From contig NZ_JACIFP010000001.1 of the NCBI RefSeq assembly GCF_014197435.1, forward strand, positions 4,154,001 to 4,218,000: DNA of 64,000 nt, in the 5' to 3' direction. A program made the translations under genes and the position numbers. Of the stretch, positions 9,030 to 16,633 are shown piece by piece; the first letter of the stretch is position 1, and each line of letters opens with the position of its first letter. The DNA is from Gordonia humi. Its GTDB lineage: Bacteria; Actinomycetota; Actinomycetes; Mycobacteriales; Mycobacteriaceae. The notes under the pieces are model-generated. The model searched no databases, was not told the origin of the DNA, and saw nothing but the letters and a program-made list of their open reading frames with translations.

Positions 9030-10680
9030 CGGTCTTCTTCTCCCCTCGGGCGGCGGCCGTCAGCTCCGCCGTGGCGACCACGACGGCACTGACGGCGACG
9101 AGCAGGACGGACGCGGCCATCGCCGCGGCGTAGTTGTCGGCGCCCGGGCGACCCATCAGCGAGCCGATCAGCACCGGCAGGGTCGTGGTGTTCGCGCGGG
9201 CCAGGAACGTCGTCGCGCCGAACTCGCCGATCGCCATGACGAAGGCGAATGCGGCCGCGGCACTCAACGACCGCGCGGTGAGCCGCAGGTCGACGGTGAC
9301 GAACACGCGAAGCGGACCCGCGCCGAGCGTCGCGGCGGCGTCACGCAGCCGGGGCGACACCTGCTCGAATGCGGGCACCATGACGCCGATCACCACGGGT
9401 ATCGCGATCAGCGCCTGGACGCACGGCACGACCAGCGGCGATGCGGCCACCTCGTACGGCAGCCTCGACAGCGCGAGCACATAGCCGAAGCCCAGGGTCA
9501 CGGCGCTGACCCCGAGCGGCAACAACGACAGAGCGGCCCCGGCCCGGGTGACGATCCCGCCGCCGCGAGTCAGTGCGGCGGCTCCCAGGAGACCGACGAC
9601 GACGGCGATCACGGTGGCGAGCAACGCGCTGGTCACCGAGTACCAGAGCGAGGACGTCGCGGAGGTCCCGTAGGTGTCGTCGGTCAGCATGCGGTAGCCC
9701 GCCAGGCCCCAGTGTCCGCCCGGACGCAACGACCGGACCACCAGGGTCACGATCGGCAGGACGAGCCACACGGCGGTCCATACGAGGACCGCCCCCACGG
9801 CGATCCAGGCCAGACCGCGTGGTCGGCGCGCTCGTGTCATGACCCCGGCCTGTGGAACCCGTGCCGATCCGAGCAGGCGCGCCACCGCGAGCGCCACCAG
9901 GACCATCACGATCTGCAGCACCGACAACGCGACGGCTTCGGGCAGCCGCGCATAGCCGATGCCCTGCTGGTAGATCTCCGTCTCGAGGGTGCGGGCCTGA
10001 CCGCCGCCGAGGATGACGATCACGCCGTAGCTGGTGGAGCAGAACAGGAAGATCAGCGCGAACGCGGCCGCGGCCGCGGGGAGGAGCCGCGGGGCGACGA
10101 TGCCCAGGAAGGCCCGCGTACGCGAGGCTCCGAGGGTCCGCGCGGCGGCGACTTGACGCGGATCGACACGCTGCCAGGCGGCCGAGACCACGCGCACGAC
10201 GACGGCCACGTTGAGGAAGGTGTGCGCGGCGATGATCACCGTCCAGCCCTGGGACGCCCCGAGGAAGCCGAGCGGGCCGTCGAACAGGGCTCGGAACGCG
10301 ACGCCCACCACGACGGTCGGCAACACGAACGGCAGGGTGACGACGATCCGCAGCAGTCCGGTTCCGGGAAGTCGAACGGTGGAGATCAGCCAGACGATCG
10401 GCGCGGCCACCACGAGCGCCGCCGCGGCCGACCCGGCGGCCTGGGCGGCGGTGACACCGAGCAGACGCCACGCGCCGGTGGCCTCCCACGCGCGGGTGAG
10501 GGACACCGCGTCGCCGGAGCCGAAGGCGTGGACCGCCAGCGTCCCGAGCGGCCACGCGAAGACCGCGGCGGTGAACAGGAGCGGAACCAGGAGCACGGCT
10601 CCGCGGACGAACCGCACCGCGTCCGGTCCGCCACTCGGGAGGGTCAGCGCCCCACCGTCTCCCGCCACTGAGTGAGCCAC
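9013..10680 (-). CDS. thiP: Thiamine ABC transporter permease (two fused ModB-type domains)
   Basis: A 555-residue inner-membrane permease with about twelve predicted membrane helices in two homologous halves, each carrying a binding-protein-dependent transport loop (EAA-like segments around AAARTLGASRTRAF and AAATLGAGPLRVF). This fused layout is typical of ThiP and FbpB. The ATG at 10680 overlaps the end of thiB by 37 bases; GTG 10617 lies after the thiB stop and is a reasonable alternative start. Its 3' end overlaps thiQ. Confidence 0.85.
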   Translation of the reverse strand: MAHSVAGDGGALTLPSGGPDAVRFVRGAVLLVPLLFTAAVFAWPLGTLAVHAFGSGDAVSLTRAWEATGAWRLLGVTAAQAAGSAAAALVVAAPIVWLISTVRLPGTGLLRIVVTLPFVLPTVVVGVAFRALFDGPLGFLGASQGWTVIIAAHTFLNVAVVVRVVSAAWQRVDPRQVAAARTLGASRTRAFLGIVAPRLLPAAAAAFALIFLFCSTSYGVIVILGGGQARTLETEIYQQGIGYARLPEAVALSVLQIVMVLVALAVARLLGSARVPQAGVMTRARRPRGLAWIAVGAVLVWTAVWLVLPIVTLVVRSLRPGGHWGLAGYRMLTDDTYGTSATSSLWYSVTSALLATVIAVVVGLLGAAALTRGGGIVTRAGAALSLLPLGVSAVTLGFGYVLALSRLPYEVAASPLVVPCVQALIAIPVVIGVMVPAFEQVSPRLRDAAATLGAGPLRVFVTVDLRLTARSLSAAAAFAFVMAIGEFGATTFLARANTTTLPVLIGSLMGRPGADNYAAAMAASVLLVAVSAVVVATAELTAAARGEKKTDAHAD

Positions 10681-11675
10681 TCCTCACGATGGGCGTTGAT
10701 GTAGTCAGGGCTCATCTTGACCGTCCACGACGGCGCGGGTGCGCGCTGGCGCCAGTCGGCGGGCAGCGGGACGTTCTTCTGCACGGGGTAGACGTACATC
10801 GCCGTCGGCAGCGCGGCCTGGACCTCCGGGCTCAACAGGAAGTCGACCACCTTCTTCGCACCGTCGACGTTGCGGGCACCCTTGAGGACGCCGACGTACT
10901 CGATCTGCGCGAAGCAGCTGTCGAGGATCGCGTGGGTGCCGGGTGTGGCCGCCGGGCTCGACGCGTAGGAGACCACGATCGGCTTGGCGCCGTGGCCTTC
11001 GCCCGCGCTGAACACCTGGTTGTAGGCGATCTCCCAACCGTCGACGATCTGGGCGCCGTTCCCGCTCAGATCACGCCAGTAGTCCCGCGCCTTGTTCCCG
11101 TAGCGACCGACCGTCGCGAGCAGGAAGCTCATCCCCGGCGACGAGGTGGCCGGGTCCATCAAGACGGTGAGGTCGCGGTACTCCGGCTTGGTCAGATCGT
11201 CCATGCTGGTCGGCGCGGCCACCCCCTTGTCGTCGAACCAGTCGTCGTCGACATTGATGCAGACGTCGCCGCGGTCGACGGCCGTCAACTGGTCGACGTG
11301 ATTCTCGATGGCGAAGTCCGCGGCGCCGTTCGCGGCGAGCGGCGAGGTGTACGGCTCCAGGGCGCCCGCCTCGATCGGACGGGCCGCGAAGGTGTTGTCG
11401 ATGCCGTAGACGGCGTCGCCCTTCGGCGAGCCCGGGGTCAGCGAGACCACGGACGACAACTGACCCGCATCGCCCGAGCGCATGATGTTGAGTTTGAGAC
11501 CGGTGTCGTCCTGAAACTTCTCGACGAGTCTCTGCGGGAGTTCGAACGAGTCGTGCGTCATCAGATTGACCTCGTCGGCCGGATCCGACGACGTGCAGGC
11601 GAGCGCTCCCGCACCGAGGACCGTCGCCAGCCCGAGCGCGAGCACTCCGCGGAACGTCTGGGCACTGCGTTTCAC
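10644..11675 (-). CDS. thiB: Thiamine-binding lipoprotein ThiB of the ABC importer
   Basis: A 343-residue periplasmic-type binding protein anchored as a lipoprotein: signal peptide followed by the lipobox GALAC. The family signature of ThiB is clear along the length: MTHDSF near the mature N-terminus, DNTFAARP, the block GWEIAYNQVF, VVSYASSPA, the MYVYPVQ segment and the C-terminal W-x-x-x-W-R end. GTG 11675 is chosen because AGGAG lies nine bases upstream and it opens directly into the signal peptide; the ORF can be read back to 11723 without support. It is the first gene of the thiB-thiP-thiQ-mutT2 operon. A TPP riboswitch, common before such operons, is not visible. Confidence 0.87.
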   Translation of the reverse strand: MKRSAQTFRGVLALGLATVLGAGALACTSSDPADEVNLMTHDSFELPQRLVEKFQDDTGLKLNIMRSGDAGQLSSVVSLTPGSPKGDAVYGIDNTFAARPIEAGALEPYTSPLAANGAADFAIENHVDQLTAVDRGDVCINVDDDWFDDKGVAAPTSMDDLTKPEYRDLTVLMDPATSSPGMSFLLATVGRYGNKARDYWRDLSGNGAQIVDGWEIAYNQVFSAGEGHGAKPIVVSYASSPAATPGTHAILDSCFAQIEYVGVLKGARNVDGAKKVVDFLLSPEVQAALPTAMYVYPVQKNVPLPADWRQRAPAPSWTVKMSPDYINAHREEWLTQWRETVGR

Positions 11676-11809
11676 TGTGAGCGGACTCCTGTAGTCGACG
11701 TGAACGGCACCGCCGCGTAACAACGTGCGGCTCTCAGACGAATCTAACCAGGCGAAGACCTTCGCCGACGAACCGACTCGAGGCCGATGACGTCACTGTT
11801 GTCACCAGG

Positions 11810-11836
11810 TTTCACACCTATAACAATTTTCACACC
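11810..11836. repeat. Two direct copies of TTTCACACC in thiB/secreted-gene divergent region
   Basis: TTTCACACC occurs at 11810-11818 and again at 11828-11836, 18 bases apart, separated by an A/T-rich linker. The pair lies in the 235-base gap between the divergent starts of thiB (11675, minus) and the secreted protein gene at 11911 (plus). The spacing is close to two helical turns, which would put both copies on one face of the DNA, as for an operator. No regulator is identified. The rest of the gap holds nothing else I can name. Confidence 0.35.
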
Positions 11837-11910
11837 AGCCTCAGTAGTTTCATGGCGATCAGGTTAGACTCGCGTCAGATTTTCTGTGCCGCCTACCGAT
11901 TGGATCCGAC

Positions 11911-12777
11911 GTGCGATTGCCGCGCACCAGCCGCACCGCCACCGTCCTCGCCGCCGTCGCGGTGACCGGAGCCCTCGTGACCCCGGCGGCCGCTCACGCC
12001 GAGCCCGCCGCGCCGGCTCCGTCGAGTCAGCAGACCATCCCGCTGCCGGAGACGGCCCAGCATGTCGACCCCGAGGTGCTCGAGTCGATCGGGACCTTCG
12101 CTCCCGCACTGATCGGGTCGGTGGCGACCCGCGATCAAGACGGCGAGGTCAACACCGACCTGCTCGACCAGGCGCGCAAGCTCGCCGACAATCCGGCGGT
12201 GCCCGCGCAGGCCGCCGAGACCTGGAAGTCGCTGATCGACTTCCTCGGCGAACCCGGCAAGGAGCGGGCCGTCGCCCTCGGCGCCATCCCGTCGCCGGAC
12301 GGCGTCGCCAAGAAGGACGTCGCCGAGAAGGGCGCGCCGAACATTCCGACCGGACCGAACAAGCCGCGAATCCAGGAGTTCCTGTACCCGACCCTGGGCT
12401 TCGGCTGCATGCCCGACGGCGGCAACTCACTCGGCCGCGCCCTGGCCACCGCCGGCCCGCAGGCCGCCCCGGCCCCGGGCCCCAAGCGCGGGCAGGCCGG
12501 TTTCGTCTACACGAGCCTCGGCACCGGGCCGGCCAAGTCGTCCGTCCGCAAGCTCTGGGTCTCATGGCTGAATCTCGAGAACGGCCGCACCGGTCAGACC
12601 GCACTGAAGCCGAATCCGAAGATCAACGCCGTCGACGGCCCCGGGACCTTCACCGGCATCGCGACCACCGGCCGCGGCCGGATCGTCTCGACGATCTACG
12701 GCGAGGTCACGACGAAGTCGAAGGGCCGCACCATCTCGTGCACGATCGCGCCGACCATCGGCACCGCGATCGTCTGA
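11911..12777 (+). CDS. Secreted protein, paralogue of the next gene; unknown function
   Basis: A 288-residue exported protein: signal peptide ending at AAAHA, then an Ala/Pro/Gln spacer, then a folded domain. The last 130 residues contain a Cys after LGFG, the segment VSWLNLENGRTG, a Gly-rich TTGRGRIV strand and a second Cys in GRTISC near the end. The gene at 13027 has the same layout (Cys, V-x-W-x-N, FSG, GRT-C), so the two are paralogues, and the two Cys probably form a disulfide. Start is GTG 11911, right before the signal peptide. The domain looks all-beta. I do not recognise a named family, but such proteins are typical of Mycobacteriales. Confidence 0.85.
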   Translation: MRLPRTSRTATVLAAVAVTGALVTPAAAHAEPAAPAPSSQQTIPLPETAQHVDPEVLESIGTFAPALIGSVATRDQDGEVNTDLLDQARKLADNPAVPAQAAETWKSLIDFLGEPGKERAVALGAIPSPDGVAKKDVAEKGAPNIPTGPNKPRIQEFLYPTLGFGCMPDGGNSLGRALATAGPQAAPAPGPKRGQAGFVYTSLGTGPAKSSVRKLWVSWLNLENGRTGQTALKPNPKINAVDGPGTFTGIATTGRGRIVSTIYGEVTTKSKGRTISCTIAPTIGTAIV

Positions 12778-12791
12778 GCGTCGAACCCCCA

Positions 12792-12844
12792 CCGCCGGCC
12801 GGTGGATCCGAGTCACCCACTGACACGGATCCACCGGCCGGCGG
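12792..12844 (+). terminator. Strong hairpin terminator after the first secreted gene
   Basis: A perfect 19-base-pair inverted repeat (arms 12792-12810 and 12826-12844, 15-base loop) starts 14 bases after the stop codon at 12777. There is no run of T after it, which is usual for actinobacterial terminators. It should separate this transcript from the secreted gene at 13027. Confidence 0.8.
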
Positions 12845-12940
12845 CGTTGTCGGTCACTCGTCGGTCGCAGCGATGTCACAAGTCGGACACGCTCCTTGAA
12901 TTCAGCCATCACAAGCCCCACCATTAACATGAACATCATC

Positions 12941-12954
12941 TGTCACACCTGACA
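12941..12954. promoter_or_regulatory. Palindrome TGTCA-N4-TGACA upstream of secreted gene at 13027
   Basis: TGTCACACCTGACA forms two 5-base arms with a 4-base spacer, 73 bases before the GTG at 13027. The surrounding stretch (12920-12960) is richer in A and T than its neighbours, as promoters are. It could be a repressor or activator site; arms of five bases are short, so chance is possible. The rest of the 249-base gap 12778-13026 holds the terminator and nothing else that I recognise. Confidence 0.3.
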
Positions 12955-13026
12955 CAACTCGTCGCGGGCCGTCATCGGTTCCGCGCCATGTCGCCGTGGC
13001 GGATCACGTATTAGTGGAGGAACCCT

Positions 13027-14085
13027 GTGGCCGTGGTCAGGAACTCAGTCCGTGCCGGAATCGTCTGTGCCGCAGCGGCGGTGACGGTCGCGCTCGGCGC
13101 ACCGGGACCGGCGGCCGCCGATCCCGCACCCTCCCCCGCTGTTCCCGGCGCCCCGGCACCGGAGACGCAGACGCCCGCCCCTGATGCTCCCTCTTCCGAT
13201 CCCGCCGCGCCCGCAACCGACGGTCAGGCGCCCACCCTGAGCGGCATCCCGGGCGACGCCGAACTCGCCGAGTTGCTGCGCACCCTCAAGGCGTCGGGCG
13301 GTGCCGATGAGGCGGTGGAGGCGTTGAGCTCGATCCTCGGTTCTCAGGGCCAGCTCGACCCGTCGTCGCTCCTGTCGTCTCTCGGCCTGGACGGCAGCGC
13401 CCTGGACGGCCTGCTGCCCAACGCGCCCAGCGACGTCGCGCCCACGCCCGGCGACCCGGAGACCACCGGTGCACCCGCGCCGACCGACCCCGTCGTTCCC
13501 GACCAGGTGGCCGCCGACGCCGCAGTACCCGCCGCAGGCGACGACCTCGGCACGCTGCAGCGACTGACCGGCACACAGATGCTATCGCCCGCGATCGCAC
13601 CGTTCTGCGCGGCTCCGACCGACGACAACCCGCTCGGCGTCGTGACCGCGCCCGTCGTCGCGGCCCCGGGCCCCTGGCCGAACACCGAGACCGGTCTGAT
13701 CGGTGATCTCCTCACCGGTTCGGGCGCCGACCGTCTGCTCAAGCTGGCCGATCCGGCCGCACGGTCGCGACTGCAGGCCGTCGACAAGGGCGAGACGGCG
13801 TATGCCCTCGTCGCACCGTCGAAGACCGGCTCGGACCAGCTGCAGGTGGCGTGGTTCAACACGTCGACACTGCAGGGCGGCATGGAGCCGCTCAAGCCCA
13901 TCAGCGACGATCCCAGCGTCGGCCAGATGCTGAAGGCGATCACGGCGGGCGAGGACTTCAGCGGCGTCCGGCTCGCACAGGCCGCGACCGGGGAGGGCAC
14001 CGTTCTCTCGGCGGTGTTCGGCACCACGTCGTCGAGCGGCCGCACCTGCTACTTCCTGCCCGCCCTCGGCGCGGTCAAGAACTGA
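13027..14085 (+). CDS. Secreted protein with Pro/Ala-rich stalk; paralogue of 11911 gene
   Basis: A 352-residue exported protein. A signal peptide (cleavage near AAADP) is followed by about 40 residues rich in Pro, Ala and acidic groups, then a helical segment (residues 80-130), a second Pro-rich linker, and a C-terminal domain of about 170 residues. This domain shares with the 11911 product the Cys near its start (PFCAAP), VAWFNTSTLQGG, LKPISD, FSG and the final GRTCYFLP Cys. GTG 13027 has a strong GGAGGAA site. Function unknown; the stalk suggests that the domain is held away from the membrane or wall. Confidence 0.85.
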   Translation: MAVVRNSVRAGIVCAAAAVTVALGAPGPAAADPAPSPAVPGAPAPETQTPAPDAPSSDPAAPATDGQAPTLSGIPGDAELAELLRTLKASGGADEAVEALSSILGSQGQLDPSSLLSSLGLDGSALDGLLPNAPSDVAPTPGDPETTGAPAPTDPVVPDQVAADAAVPAAGDDLGTLQRLTGTQMLSPAIAPFCAAPTDDNPLGVVTAPVVAAPGPWPNTETGLIGDLLTGSGADRLLKLADPAARSRLQAVDKGETAYALVAPSKTGSDQLQVAWFNTSTLQGGMEPLKPISDDPSVGQMLKAITAGEDFSGVRLAQAATGEGTVLSAVFGTTSSSGRTCYFLPALGAVKN

Positions 14086-14136
14086 CGCGGCGCCCCCGCC
14101 CCACCGATCTCGCCGATACACCATGAAGGACCGACC

Positions 14137-15351
14137 ATGACCGCCCAGCCCCGTCACATTCCGCCCGCAGCCGACCCCGCTCCGCACCGAGGCCGTCCTC
14201 GCGTGTCGCGAACCGTCAAGGCCGTCGGGGCAACCGTCGTCTCGGCCGGTCTCGTCGCGGGCGGTGTGACCGCCACACAGGCGTTCGCCGAGCCCGAACA
14301 GTCCACCCAGCAGACGCCTCGCGGAGGCCAGACCGCAGGATCCGTGTTCGCGAACCGCCCCGTCGCCGACACCGACCTGGCGGCGGGCGCGTCCAGCGGT
14401 CAGCAGTTCAGCTACTGGACACAGGGCAGCGACGACCGGATGCACCTGTCGACCGCGGTCCTCCTCGAACCGCAGGGAGCGGCGCCGTCGGGCGGCTGGC
14501 CCGTGGTGGCGTACGCACACGCGCCCGCCGGACTGGCGAGCCAGTGCGGACCGACGCAGTCCAAGCTCACGGCCGACGTCGCCACCGTCTCCGACCTCCT
14601 GCGCGGCGACTACGCGGTGATCGTTCCGGACTACTCGATGGTCGGCGTCGCCGGCTCGCCGCAGTACGTCGACTACGGCTCGACCGCCGACGGTCTGGTC
14701 GACGCGGTCTCGGCCGCGTCCGACGTCGAGCCGTCGCTCTCGTCGAAGTGGGCAGCCGTCGGCGAGGGACTCGGCGCGGGCGCCGCCGTGCAGTTGGCGC
14801 AGTCGGCCGCGTCGTCGCAGCCGTCCGGTCTGGACTTCCGCGGCGCCACGGCGACGACTCTCCCCGTCGGATACGACGAGGTGGTGACCGGCCTGAGCCC
14901 GCGGTCGGCGAAGGTGTCGGCGGGCACCGTGACCGAGGTCGTGTACACGTTGGCCTCGGTCGACTCCGAGCAGGTCGAGCCGCTCCTCACTCAGCGCGGA
15001 CGGAACCTGGTCCAGAAGGCCAGACAGGTCTGCGCACCCGCGTTGACCAAGGCCATCGGCGGAACCAACCTCGCAGACCTGGTCCGCAAGGCGGTCTCGT
15101 CCGACAGTGCACTGCTCGCCGAACTCCGCAAGGCACTGGCGCTGCCCTCGAGCGGCTTCAGCCGTCCGATCATGTTGAGCCAGAAGCTCGTCGACGACGA
15201 GACCGACGTTCCGGCCAGCCTGCAGTACGTGACGACCGCGCAGCTCGCCAGCAACAAGGTCGCCGCCAAGACCTACCTGACCGGCGACGCTCGCGACGCC
15301 GACCGACAGGAGAAGGCCGCGCAGGCCGACTTCCTCAAGAAGCTGTTCTAG
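14137..15351 (+). CDS. Secreted lipase-fold protein lacking catalytic Ser and His (probable pseudoenzyme)
   Basis: A 404-residue exported protein with a signal peptide (residues about 25-50, ending TQAFAEP) and the layout of the secretory lipase (LIP) alpha/beta-hydrolase family: VVAYAHAPAG as the oxyanion strand, GDYAVIVPDYSMVG, then the helix after the nucleophile elbow. At the elbow the expected G-x-S-x-G reads GEGLG, so the nucleophile Ser is Gly. Near the C-terminus DETDVP keeps the usual Asp, but the expected GxxH is replaced by TGDARDAD without His. It is thus unlikely to hydrolyse esters; binding of lipids or partners is more plausible. It is the third of three secreted genes read in one direction, 51 bases after the previous stop. 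Confidence 0.8.
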   Translation: MTAQPRHIPPAADPAPHRGRPRVSRTVKAVGATVVSAGLVAGGVTATQAFAEPEQSTQQTPRGGQTAGSVFANRPVADTDLAAGASSGQQFSYWTQGSDDRMHLSTAVLLEPQGAAPSGGWPVVAYAHAPAGLASQCGPTQSKLTADVATVSDLLRGDYAVIVPDYSMVGVAGSPQYVDYGSTADGLVDAVSAASDVEPSLSSKWAAVGEGLGAGAAVQLAQSAASSQPSGLDFRGATATTLPVGYDEVVTGLSPRSAKVSAGTVTEVVYTLASVDSEQVEPLLTQRGRNLVQKARQVCAPALTKAIGGTNLADLVRKAVSSDSALLAELRKALALPSSGFSRPIMLSQKLVDDETDVPASLQYVTTAQLASNKVAAKTYLTGDARDADRQEKAAQADFLKKLF

Positions 15352-15380
15352 GCCTTCTAGGCCGGAGTACGCGGGCCGAC

Positions 15381-15408
15381 GCCGCAGTCGTGGTCAGACG
15401 ATTGCGGC
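15381..15408. terminator. Bidirectional hairpin terminator between convergent secreted genes
   Basis: Arms 15381-15391 and 15398-15408 pair over 11 positions with one G-T mismatch and a 6-base loop. The hairpin fills most of the 58-base gap between the convergent genes ending at 15351 (plus) and 15410 (minus), so it can serve both. Confidence 0.65.
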
Positions 15409-15409
15409 G

Positions 15410-15916
15410 CTACCTGCTCACCGCCGTGGTGCTGCATGTCCGGTACTGCGGGTTCACCATCGGGTTCCAGACGAGCGCACCGGCCTTCTGTCTGATCGTC
15501 AGGCGCACCGGTCCAGCGCCCGGATGGACCACCGCCTCCCACTGGTAGTGCGTCGATCGCGTCGGCACGACCACCCTGCCGCTTCGTCCGGTGCGCAGGT
15601 TCTTCCAGTTCACCGTCGTCGAGATCGTGTACTCGAACACGTTGCCCCACTGTCCGCCCGGCCGAGGATCGTTGGCGCGCAACGAGATCGCGGGCCCCGG
15701 CAGTCCGTCGGACGGAAACGTCATCCCGGTGTAGACGTCGACCGGGACCGGGATCCGCGGCCCCGGATACGGGTCGGCGACATTGCAGTGCACCGTCTTG
15801 ACGTAGTCGCCGGCCGAATAGGGTGCGGCATCAGCTCGCGGCGCGACGAGCCCCGACGCGACGACGGCCAACGCCGCCGCACCCAGTGCCGCCCCACCCC
15901 GGGTGATCCTCGACAT
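15410..15916 (-). CDS. Small secreted protein with W-x-N-TGR-G motif
   Basis: A 168-residue exported protein: signal peptide ending at ADAAP, then a 135-residue beta-rich domain with one Cys near each end (VHC and RTC), probably a disulfide. It carries VNWKNLRTGRSG and, 25 residues later, HPGAGPVRLTI; the products at 57407 and 11911 have the same pair of motifs, so these proteins appear to share a fold. ATG 15916 is preferred because GGAG lies seven bases upstream; ATG 15931 is possible. No enzyme motif is visible. Function unknown. Confidence 0.8.
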   Translation of the reverse strand: MSRITRGGAALGAAALAVVASGLVAPRADAAPYSAGDYVKTVHCNVADPYPGPRIPVPVDVYTGMTFPSDGLPGPAISLRANDPRPGGQWGNVFEYTISTTVNWKNLRTGRSGRVVVPTRSTHYQWEAVVHPGAGPVRLTIRQKAGALVWNPMVNPQYRTCSTTAVSR

Positions 15917-16035
15917 GTGTGAACTCCGCATCTGCCCCTGTCCGCGCATGCGGCCAGTGTGCCACCGCCGTCGCCCCGGGACCGGCGATTGCGCGGATCG
16001 AGGCTCGGCCGCCTCCCACCATCTACGATGACTGC

Positions 16036-16599
16036 ATGGCCAGACTCCAGATCGCTCAGGACCCGGTAGCCGACGAACTGCTGTCGACGGACGCGTTCGC
16101 GCTCGTGACGGGAATGCTCTTAGACCAGCAGTTCCCGATGGAGCGGGCGTTCGCCGGGCCCGCCAAGATCGTCGAACGGTTCGGGTCACTCGACCCGGAG
16201 GCCATCGCCGCCGCCGACCCCGAGGCGTTCGCCGACATGTGCGCCACTCCCCCGGCGGTGCACCGGTACGGACGGTCGATGGCCGGCCGCATTCAAGAGC
16301 TCGCGAAGATCGTCGTCGACGAGTACGACGGCGACACCGAATCGATCTGGACCACCGCCACGACCGGCAAGGAGTTGTTCTCCCGCATCCGCGCACTGCC
16401 CGGATTCGGTGAGCAGAAGGCCAAGATCTTCACCGCTCTGCTCGCCAAGCAACTCGACGTGAAGCCCTCGGGCTGGACCACTGTGACCGGGGACTACGGC
16501 CGGAAAGGGTTCCGTTCGGTGGCCGACGTCGTCGACGGCGACTCCCTGATCAAGGTGCGCGAGTTCAAGAAGGCAGCCAAGGCGGCAGCCAAGAAGTGA
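16036..16599 (+). CDS. HhH-GPD family base-excision DNA repair protein
   Basis: A 187-residue protein of the helix-hairpin-helix glycosylase superfamily. MLLDQQFPMERA near the N-terminus corresponds to the conserved Q-containing helix, and LPGFGEQKAKI (residues about 128-138) is the hairpin that grips the DNA backbone. The catalytic Asp that follows the hairpin in EndoIII/AlkA members is not in a canonical V-D-x-H-V context; a GDYG segment lies at the matching place. The C-terminus is Lys/Ala-rich. ATG 16036 is chosen by length; the ORF reads back to 15919 through non-conserved sequence. The base substrate is unknown. Confidence 0.8.
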   Translation: MARLQIAQDPVADELLSTDAFALVTGMLLDQQFPMERAFAGPAKIVERFGSLDPEAIAAADPEAFADMCATPPAVHRYGRSMAGRIQELAKIVVDEYDGDTESIWTTATTGKELFSRIRALPGFGEQKAKIFTALLAKQLDVKPSGWTTVTGDYGRKGFRSVADVVDGDSLIKVREFKKAAKAAAKK

Positions 16600-16633
16600 C
16601 CCGAAGGTGGTACCGCCGGGTACACTTTCGCGC

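Noticed and set aside
9022..10671. Long plus-strand open frame over thiP
   Set aside because: Antisense of a clear membrane permease; composition is the usual high-GC shadow pattern.
11676..11880. TPP riboswitch upstream of thiB
   Set aside because: CTGAGA and ACCTGATC occur on the minus strand, but in the wrong order and without the conserved flanks, so the thi-box fold cannot form.
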